Below, in pieces: positions 6,096 to 10,408 of a stretch of DNA of 10,408 nt. Below the pieces are notes generated by a model. It was not told the origin of the DNA. It did no database searches and saw only the letters and a program-made list of their open reading frames with translations. The DNA is taken from positions 1 to 10,408 of the forward strand of contig CAJMPZ010000068.1 of assembly GCA_905215445.1 (NCBI GenBank), in the 5' to 3' direction. A program made the position numbers and the translations under genes. The stretch is from an uncultured bacterium. Lineage in GTDB: Bacteria > Actinomycetota > Coriobacteriia > Coriobacteriales > Coriobacteriaceae. The number at the start of each line of letters is the position of its first letter. The first letter of the stretch is position 1.

Positions 6096-6136
6096 AAAAC
6101 CACCACAAAGGTGCCTGTCCCCTTTGTGGTGGTTTT
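6096..6136. repeat. Palindromic repeat, copy 4 (terminator-like), after the MGMT-like gene
   Basis: AAAACCACCACAAAGG (6096-6111) pairs perfectly over 16 bases with 6121-6136 around the loop TGCCTGTCC, inverted like copy 2. The right arm ends in TTTT. It fits a terminator for the MGMT-like gene. Confidence 0.85.
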
Positions 6137-6224
6137 GGCAGGTTTACCGAGGTTAACTTATGGAGAAGGTATGGCGGCGCGGTTTGTCGCAGCAAAGTAA
6201 ACCACGGTGAACTATATTGTTTTC

Positions 6225-6365
6225 AGCAACGGAGCAGGCAATAGGCGATGAAAAAGCCTGCCCTGTTGAGTTTGATTCGCATTCCTCCCCTCTGTGCGAT
6301 TCAACGGTGTACTTCGGGAACAGGCCCGCTGGCAACTATCTGCCAGCGGGCCTGTTCCTGTTTCG
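6225..6365 (+). ncRNA. Candidate small RNA with three stem-loops and a C-rich loop
   Basis: No credible gene lies between 6137 and 6410. After a -10-like TATATT (6213-6218), the plus strand can form three hairpins: 6227-6239 with 6256-6268 (13 positions, one wobble, one A-C mismatch); 6274-6281 with 6295-6302 (7 of 8 pairs) with a loop containing CCTCCCC, complementary to a Shine-Dalgarno sequence; and the very strong 6315-6360 hairpin followed by TTTC. This is the layout of Gram-positive small RNAs that block ribosome sites. No -35 is seen and the stretch could merely be the spacer of two converging genes. An inverted repeat GGTTTAC (6141-6147) / GTAAACC (6197-6203) lies just upstream. Confidence 0.25.
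6315..6360. terminator. Strong hairpin between converging genes, 3' of trpS
   Basis: GGAACAGGCCCGCTGGCA (6317-6334) pairs perfectly with 6341-6358 around ACTATC, extended to about 20 pairs by 6315-6316. It lies beyond the trpS stop on the minus strand and could end transcription from both sides, though the T-tract is poor in each direction (only TTTC on plus). Confidence 0.55.
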
Positions 6366-6385
6366 GTGAGGATTCAGCCTCACCG
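6364..6385. terminator. Second hairpin just after trpS
   Basis: CGGTGAGG (6364-6371) pairs perfectly with CCTCACCG (6378-6385) around ATTCAG. It is 26 bases beyond the trpS stop. Without a T-run it is at best part of a double terminator or an RNA 3'-end stabiliser. Confidence 0.4.
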
Positions 6386-6410
6386 TCTATGTTGTGCGAA
6401 GGCGCTTTGC

Positions 6411-7460
6411 CTAGTACACCATACCCATGGCGTCCTGAACCTCGGCCAGGGTCTGCTCGGCGATCTCGTTGGCGCGGCGGTTACCCTCGTGTAGCACGTC
6501 CTTCACGTAGTCCAGGTCGTTCTCATAGCGCTGACGACGCTCGCGGATCGGGGCGAAGTACTCGTTGACGGCCTCGGTCACGTACTTCTTGAGCTGGCCG
6601 GAGCCGCCCATGCCAATCTCCTCGGCAATCTCGACCTCGGAGCGGCCGGTGCAGATGGCGGCCGTCGAAAGTAAGCCGGACACGCCGGGGCGGTTCTCGG
6701 GATCAAACGTGATCATGCGCTCGGAGTCGGTCTGGCTCTTCTTGATGCGCTTGGCCGTCTCCTCGGCGGTCATCGAGATGTTAATGGCGTTGCCGTAGCT
6801 CTTGCTCATCTTGCGGCCGTCCAGGCCGGGCAGCAGCGGGGTCTCGGACAGCAGCGCGTCGACCTCGGGGAACACCTTGCCGTAGCGGTTGTTAAAGCGG
6901 CGGGCGATGGTGCGGGTGAGCTCGACGTGCGGCAGCTGGTCGCGACCGACGGGCACCACGTTGCCCTTGCAGAACAAGATGTCGCAAGCCTGGTGCACCG
7001 GGTAGGTGAGCAGAAGGCCGGTAAGCTCGTGGCCCGATGCCTCCATCTCGGCCTTGACGGTGGGGTTGCGCGCTAGCTCGGCCTCGGACACCAGCGACAG
7101 GAACGGCAGCATGAGCTGGTTGGCGGCGGGCACGGCGGAGTGCGCGTAGATCATGGTCTTGTCGGGATCGATACCGCAGGCAAGATAGTCCATGACCATG
7201 TTGTACACGTTGTCCTGGATGTGCTCGGTGGTGTCGCGGTCGGTGATGACCTGGTAGTCGGCGATGAGCACGTTGGTCTTGGCACCCATGTTCTGCAGCT
7301 CCACACGGCCCTTGAGAGTGCCAAAGTAGTGGCCCAGGTGCAGACGGCCGGTGGGGCGGTCGCCGGTAAGCATGGTGAACTTTTCGGGCGTCTTGGCCAG
7401 GCCCTCGCGAATGGCGTTGCTTTTTTGCAGCGCGACTTCGTAGCTGTTCTCGTTTGGCAT
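6411..7460 (-). CDS. trpS: Tryptophanyl-tRNA synthetase
   Basis: A 349-residue class I aminoacyl-tRNA synthetase that charges tRNA-Trp with tryptophan in the cytosol (EC 6.1.1.2). The sequence shows the HIGH-type signature in TGDRPTGRLHLGHYFGTL (32-49, HLGH at 41-44), the ATP-binding KMSKS exactly (217-221) within DGRKMSKSYGNAI, and the family-specific VGRDQLPHVELTR (171-183), which positions tryptophan and ATP. Length is usual for bacterial TrpRS. The ATG at 7458-7460 is chosen because AGGAG lies 5 bases upstream; the frame stays open 48 codons further but with no ribosome site. It is downstream of the WecA-like gene on the same strand with a 159-base gap, so it may be co-transcribed or have its own promoter. 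I see no T-box or tryptophan-rich leader peptide in the gap. Confidence 0.96.
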   Translation of the reverse strand: MPNENSYEVALQKSNAIREGLAKTPEKFTMLTGDRPTGRLHLGHYFGTLKGRVELQNMGAKTNVLIADYQVITDRDTTEHIQDNVYNMVMDYLACGIDPDKTMIYAHSAVPAANQLMLPFLSLVSEAELARNPTVKAEMEASGHELTGLLLTYPVHQACDILFCKGNVVPVGRDQLPHVELTRTIARRFNNRYGKVFPEVDALLSETPLLPGLDGRKMSKSYGNAINISMTAEETAKRIKKSQTDSERMITFDPENRPGVSGLLSTAAICTGRSEVEIAEEIGMGGSGQLKKYVTEAVNEYFAPIRERRQRYENDLDYVKDVLHEGNRRANEIAEQTLAEVQDAMGMVY

Positions 7461-7519
7461 GATTGCTCCTAACGTATGTTCATGGGTCAAGATGATAACG
7501 CGTTTATTGGAGGGGCGGG

Positions 7520-7558
7520 GCGTAAGTAGGCGAGGGGCTGGCAAGGGGTGGCTTACGC
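7520..7558. repeat. Inverted repeat in the spacer between the WecA-like gene and trpS
   Basis: GCGTAAG (7520-7526) and CTTACGC (7552-7558) are perfect 7-base arms with a 25-base interior that is C-rich on the transcribed strand. It may be a leader hairpin for trpS or an operator; no T-run follows, so a terminator is unlikely. Confidence 0.35.
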
Positions 7559-7619
7559 GATTGATGCGATGTAGTTGCACTTGGTCAGCGATGCCTTGGC
7601 ACATTCTCGGCAGCTTACC

Positions 7620-8819
7620 CTAGAGCTTGTGGTGGCGCTCTTCCTTACGTTCCTCGGCTGCCTGCTCCTCCTGCTTAAAGGCGGGATCGTCGGGGGTGAC
7701 GAGCTCGTCCTCGTGCGTGCGCTTGTTGTAATGGTGGCGCAGCACGGGCTCAAACAGATGTAGATGCTTGGCAAAGGCCGCCGAGCCAATGGCGAGCACG
7801 GTAAAGATGAGCACGCGCATGGGCACCTCGACCTGGTTAATCGCGGCGGCGCCGGCCGAAAGCATGATGCACCAGGCGTAGATGAGGAGCACTGCCTGTT
7901 TTTGGTTGTAGCCTTCTTGGATCAGGCGGTGGTGGATGTGGCCCTTGTCGGCCTGCCCGATGCTAATGTGGGCGCGCTTGCGGCGCACGATGGCGCTAAA
8001 CGTGTCGATGATGGGCACGCCGGCAACGATGAGCGGAATGATAAGCGAGGTGAGCGCGGCGGTGCGGCTCACGTTGAGCAGCGAGATGGAGCCCAGCGCA
8101 AAGCCCAGAAGCAGCGACCCCGAGTCGCCCAAGAAGATGCTTGCGGGGTTGAAGTTGTAGCGCAAAAAGGCCAGACAGGCGCCAAAGAGCGCAATGGAGA
8201 GCGCGGCGGCGTCGATGCGGCCCGAGAGAACGGCCATCGAAAACATGGTGAACGACGCGATGCCGCAGATGCCCGTGGCTAAGCCGTCGAGGCCGTCGAT
8301 GAGGTTAATGATGTTGGTGAATGCCACCAGATAGATCACGGTGATGGGGTAGGCGAGCCATCCGAGCATGATTTCGCCGGGGGCAAACGGGTTGACGATG
8401 ACGCCGATGCGCAGGCCACCCACGCAGGCGATGAGCGCAGCGAGGACCTGTCCGGCCAGCTTTTGCTTGGGCTTGAGCTGGAAGACGTCGTCGATAGCGC
8501 CGGTCGCAAAGATGACGGTAAAGGAGAGCGCCAGCATGGGATAGCTAATGTGAAGGCGCGGGTGCGGCACCAGGACGGGCGGCCAGCCTAGGTGCCAGGT
8601 GCCTAGGATTTGCACAATGCAGGCAACGACCAGGCCCAAAAACACCGCCGTTCCGCCCAAACGCGGGATGGGCTTGGTGTTGATGCGGCGCTTGGAAGGA
8701 TAGTCGACGGCGTCGAGCTTAATTGCCAAGCGCTTGACCAGGGGCACCATGAGGAAGGTCGTGATAAAGGCCGCCGCTGCCACGCATAGGTACGGTATGT
8801 AGCTCGGGGATGAAGCCAT
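7620..8819 (-). CDS. MraY/WecA/TagO-family undecaprenyl-phosphate sugar-1-phosphate transferase
   Basis: A 399-residue polytopic membrane enzyme that moves a sugar-1-phosphate (usually GlcNAc-1-P from UDP-GlcNAc) onto undecaprenyl phosphate, the first step of teichoic acid, arabinogalactan-type or O-antigen-like glycan assembly. All catalytic loops are visible: PIPRLGG (50-56), GAIDDVFQLKPKQKLAGQ with Asp110-Asp111, NIINLIDGLDGLATG (169-183), FLGDSGS (229-235), and the UDP-sugar-binding HIHHRL (294-299) that separates WecA/TagO from MraY. About ten or eleven hydrophobic segments are seen, and the tail (362-399) is charged and cytoplasmic. The start is uncertain: the ATG at 8819 and a TTG at 8837 both lack a good ribosome site; the ATG is preferred, as the hydrophobic region begins soon after it. 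Candidate symbols are wecA, tagO or rfe; which applies depends on the host glycan. It shares lipid-carrier chemistry with the flippase at the left edge. Confidence 0.93.
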   Translation of the reverse strand: MASSPSYIPYLCVAAAAFITTFLMVPLVKRLAIKLDAVDYPSKRRINTKPIPRLGGTAVFLGLVVACIVQILGTWHLGWPPVLVPHPRLHISYPMLALSFTVIFATGAIDDVFQLKPKQKLAGQVLAALIACVGGLRIGVIVNPFAPGEIMLGWLAYPITVIYLVAFTNIINLIDGLDGLATGICGIASFTMFSMAVLSGRIDAAALSIALFGACLAFLRYNFNPASIFLGDSGSLLLGFALGSISLLNVSRTAALTSLIIPLIVAGVPIIDTFSAIVRRKRAHISIGQADKGHIHHRLIQEGYNQKQAVLLIYAWCIMLSAGAAAINQVEVPMRVLIFTVLAIGSAAFAKHLHLFEPVLRHHYNKRTHEDELVTPDDPAFKQEEQAAEERKEERHHKL

Positions 8820-8837
8820 GAATCTAAAAACCGCCAA

Positions 8838-9050
8838 GCGTCGAAGGAAAAGGTCAGAAGAACGCCATGCGCAAAGGGCATAGCCGAACCATGATACTCG
8901 ACCACGGGGGGTGCATGGAATTGCATGCAGCGATAATCACGCGCTTACCAGATATTGGGATGTTGTCGATGGCTTGTCGGGATACCGGCGGGGATCCATA
9001 TGGGCTGTAATGGTGGTTTTCGGCAAATGAAAACCACCCCCCACGTTACG
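8838..9050 (-). other. Spacer and leader upstream of the WecA-like gene
   Basis: No gene is supported here. TATCAT on the minus strand (8891-8896) could be the -10 of the WecA-like gene, with only a poor -35 (TTCCAT) 18 bases upstream; the leader would be about 65 bases. GAATTGCATGCAG (8929 onward) holds the palindrome TGCATGCA. The left part overlaps a short open frame in another phase that has no family features. Confidence 0.3.
9012..9038. repeat. Hairpin with inverted ends of the four-copy repeat
   Basis: GGTGGTTTT (9012-9020) pairs perfectly with AAAACCACC (9030-9038) around CGGCAAATG. The ends are those of the 4113/5691/6096 elements but turned inside out, and the CACAAAGG part is absent. 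It may be a relic of a related repeat or a second hairpin at the end of the minus-strand RNA. Confidence 0.5.
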
Positions 9051-9232
9051 AAAATGAACCCACCTAAAACAGGTGGGTGCCCTCATCGACTGTTCCAGCG
9101 TCCTTAACAACGAAGGATACCTGTACTAGGTACGACTGTGTGGGCTCCCTAAATAAACGCGACGGTTCACCCAGTTGCTCCGCGGGGGGCGGAATACCTA
9201 CATCATAAAGCGGCACTTTGTCGATTCCAGTC
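9051..9232 (-). ncRNA. ssrS: Probable 6S-like RNA gene
   Basis: The minus strand has TATAAT at 9238-9243, a start expected near 9232, and about 180 bases later a terminator hairpin ACCCACCT/AGGTGGGT (9058-9078) followed by a T-rich tail. The length fits 6S RNA, which binds and inhibits the housekeeping RNA polymerase. The ends pair as in 6S: ATCGAC (9220-9225) with GTCGAT (9085-9090), then GTGCC-GC with GC-T-GGAAC. TAGGTA (9195-9200) can pair with TACCTA (9126-9131), or TACCT (9127-9131) with AGGTA (9117-9121) in a side hairpin, the kind of alternative found in the 6S central bubble. No protein frame fits. It could instead be the leader of the WecA-like gene or another structured RNA; the call is by structure and length, not by a match. 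Confidence 0.45.
9058..9078 (-). terminator. Intrinsic terminator of the minus-strand RNA
   Basis: On the minus strand ACCCACCT and AGGTGGGT form a perfect 8-pair stem around GTTTT, followed by TCATTTTC. It separates the RNA gene from the WecA-like gene. Confidence 0.6.
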
Positions 9233-9261
9233 TTGACATTATAAAAATCGTGTCGGACGAT
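9233..9261 (+). promoter_or_regulatory. Promoter of the radical SAM gene, overlapping a divergent -10
   Basis: TTGACA (9233-9238, perfect consensus) and GACGAT (9256-9261, weak) are 17 bases apart, with a start near 9268 and a leader of about 77 bases. The -10 box of the minus-strand RNA (TATAAT, 9238-9243) overlaps the -35, so the two promoters probably compete. A perfect inverted repeat AATCGT (9246-9251) / ACGATT (9257-9262) lies over spacer and -10, a good place for a repressor. Confidence 0.5.
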
Positions 9262-9344
9262 TACGGCGCCTTGGGCTCGAGCCGTCTGTGCGGTTGGTCC
9301 CTTTACGTTTGAGCTGCTGAATCATTGTTTTGGAGCATGTTTTT

Positions 9345-10283
9345 ATGCCGACGTCGTTGACCGAACTTTTTTCGCCCGCCTGCCATTTGTGTCCGCGCCG
9401 TTGCGGTGCGGCGCGCGACGAGGGCGCGCGTGGCGTGTGCGGCGCCGACAACACGCTTAAGGTCGCCCGCGCGGCGCTCCATATGTGGGAGGAACCGCCC
9501 ATTTCGGGCGAGGCCGGCTCGGGTACGATTTTCTTTAGCGGCTGTTCGCTCAAATGTATCTACTGCCAAAACCACGAGATCTCGACGGGCAATTTCGGTC
9601 TTGAGATTTCGCCCGAGCGTTTGGTCGAGATTATGCTGGAGCTGCAGGACCAGGGCGCCAATAACATCAACCTGGTGACGGCGACGCACTATGCGCACCT
9701 GTTGCCTGCCGCGATTGCCGCGGCACGGACGCGCGGGTTGGTCATCCCAATTGTCTACAACACGAGTGGTTACGAGCGCGCGAGTGCCGTGGCGGCGCTG
9801 GGCGACCTGGTCGACGTGTGGCTTACGGACTTTAAATATGCCGATGCCGGGCTTGCGCAGTCGCTTTCTCATATTAAGGACTACCCGCGCGTGGCCGTGT
9901 CGGGTCTGGCCCAGATGGCGCGCGAGATTGAGCGCCGCGGGGGAGAGCTGGTAGACGAGGACGGGCTCATGAGGCGCGGCATAATCGTGCGTCATCTGGT
10001 GCTGCCGGGGCATGCGGACGATTCGTGCCGCGTGTTGGACCTGGTGTGGCAGACGGTGGGCGACGTGCCGATCTCGGTCATGAACCAGTACACGCCCAAT
10101 GCCCTCATGCGCGAACAAGGCGGCGACCTGGCGCGCGCCGTGACGCGCGAGGAGTACGAGCAGGTGCTCGACCATGCCGACGACCTGGGCTTTACGACGA
10201 TGTTTTGGCAAGAAGGCGGCGCGGTAGACGAGAGCTTTACCCCGGCGTTCGACACCACCGGCGTCCTCACCAGCGCAAAGTAG
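9345..10283 (+). CDS. Radical SAM protein, PflX-like (COG1313 type)
   Basis: A 312-residue radical SAM protein. The SAM-cleaving [4Fe-4S] site is GCSLKCIYCQNHEIS (66-80; Cys67, Cys71, Cys74), the CxxxCxxC form. Ahead of it a second cysteine set, CHLCPRRCG...GVC (Cys13, 16, 20, 32), is typical of the PflX / uncharacterised Fe-S group related to pyruvate formate-lyase activases. Downstream, VYNTSGY (138-144), DVWLTDFKY (157-165), RHLVLPGH (216-223) and SVMNQYTPN (244-252) follow the family order, and length is typical. The target protein or small molecule is unknown; no pyruvate formate-lyase is in the window. The ATG at 9345 has GGAG 9 bases upstream; a TTG at 9330 overlaps that site and was rejected. 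The gene has its own promoter and stands alone. It is cytosolic and likely needs anaerobic conditions. Confidence 0.9.
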   Translation: MPTSLTELFSPACHLCPRRCGAARDEGARGVCGADNTLKVARAALHMWEEPPISGEAGSGTIFFSGCSLKCIYCQNHEISTGNFGLEISPERLVEIMLELQDQGANNINLVTATHYAHLLPAAIAAARTRGLVIPIVYNTSGYERASAVAALGDLVDVWLTDFKYADAGLAQSLSHIKDYPRVAVSGLAQMAREIERRGGELVDEDGLMRRGIIVRHLVLPGHADDSCRVLDLVWQTVGDVPISVMNQYTPNALMREQGGDLARAVTREEYEQVLDHADDLGFTTMFWQEGGAVDESFTPAFDTTGVLTSAK

Positions 10284-10294
10284 CGCGTTCGCCG

Positions 10295-10351
10295 ATGATT
10301 TTTCTGGGACGGGGATTAAAAAATCATTAGAAGTAGTCTTTTGGGACGGGG
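10295..10351. repeat. Palindrome plus direct repeat TGGGACGGGG after the radical SAM gene
   Basis: ATGATTTTT (10295-10303) pairs perfectly with AAAAATCAT (10319-10327); the loop carries TGGGACGGGG (10305-10314), repeated exactly at 10342-10351. The first unit looks like a complete short palindromic element and the second like a partial copy. It may serve as the end of the radical SAM transcript. The remaining bases to 10408 show nothing I can identify. Confidence 0.6.
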
Positions 10352-10408
10352 CTGTTTTAGCTACCCCGACAGGCAACGCGAACGGTTTGGCCGAACAGCG
10401 GCAGGGGT

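Noticed and set aside
3156..6136. CRISPR-like array
   Set aside because: The repeats are separated by whole genes and alternate in orientation; no regular spacers and no cas genes.
6153..6335. Small minus-strand open frame of 60 codons beyond trpS
   Set aside because: No ribosome site at a proper distance, no family features, and it overlaps strong hairpins.
9303..10376. Long minus-strand open frame (357 codons) opposite the radical SAM gene
   Set aside because: It is the GC-driven shadow of a gene with clear motifs, has a biased histidine/arginine composition and no family features.
10352..10408. tRNA or start of a new gene at the right edge
   Set aside because: No cloverleaf pairing, no TTC-loop motif and no start codon with a ribosome site can be supported in the bases present.

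Overview
The window is GC-rich bacterial chromosome with ordinary housekeeping and metabolic genes. Gene content, codon use and the short GGGGAC-type palindromic repeats suggest a gut Coriobacteriia organism, most likely Collinsella or a close relative. That assignment rests on recognition, not on a search.

Layout from left to right. On the minus strand, running off the left edge, is a polysaccharide flippase (1-1086). A repeat-rich spacer with candidate operators follows. Then on the plus strand come ATP-dependent PEP carboxykinase (pckA, 1466-3136), a B3/B4-domain protein (3364-4083) with a promoter and structured leader, a MarR-family regulator (4256-4705), a DegV/FakB fatty-acid-binding protein (4825-5679), and a small MGMT/Atl-like protein (5759-6079). 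On the minus strand are tryptophanyl-tRNA synthetase (trpS, 6411-7460) and an MraY/WecA/TagO-type sugar-1-phosphate transferase (7620-8819). A 525-base spacer holds a probable 6S-like RNA on the minus strand and divergent promoters. The last gene is a plus-strand PflX-like radical SAM protein (9345-10283), followed by another repeat.

The genes do not form one pathway. The flippase and the WecA-like enzyme both serve lipid-linked surface glycan synthesis. The MarR regulator beside the FakB-like protein could be a local lipid-related pair. pckA is central carbon metabolism.

The most notable content is non-coding. Four copies of a hairpin element (arms AAACCACCACAAAGG, nine-base asymmetric loop) sit 11 to 29 bases after the stop codons of four plus-strand genes, in alternating orientation, and look like mobile repeats used as terminators. 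A second repeat mosaic lies upstream of pckA and a third after the radical SAM gene. Three stretches look like RNA genes or leaders: upstream of the B3/B4 gene, between the MGMT-like gene and trpS, and upstream of the radical SAM gene on the opposite strand. I see no defence system, CRISPR array, prophage, transposase gene, tRNA or rRNA.
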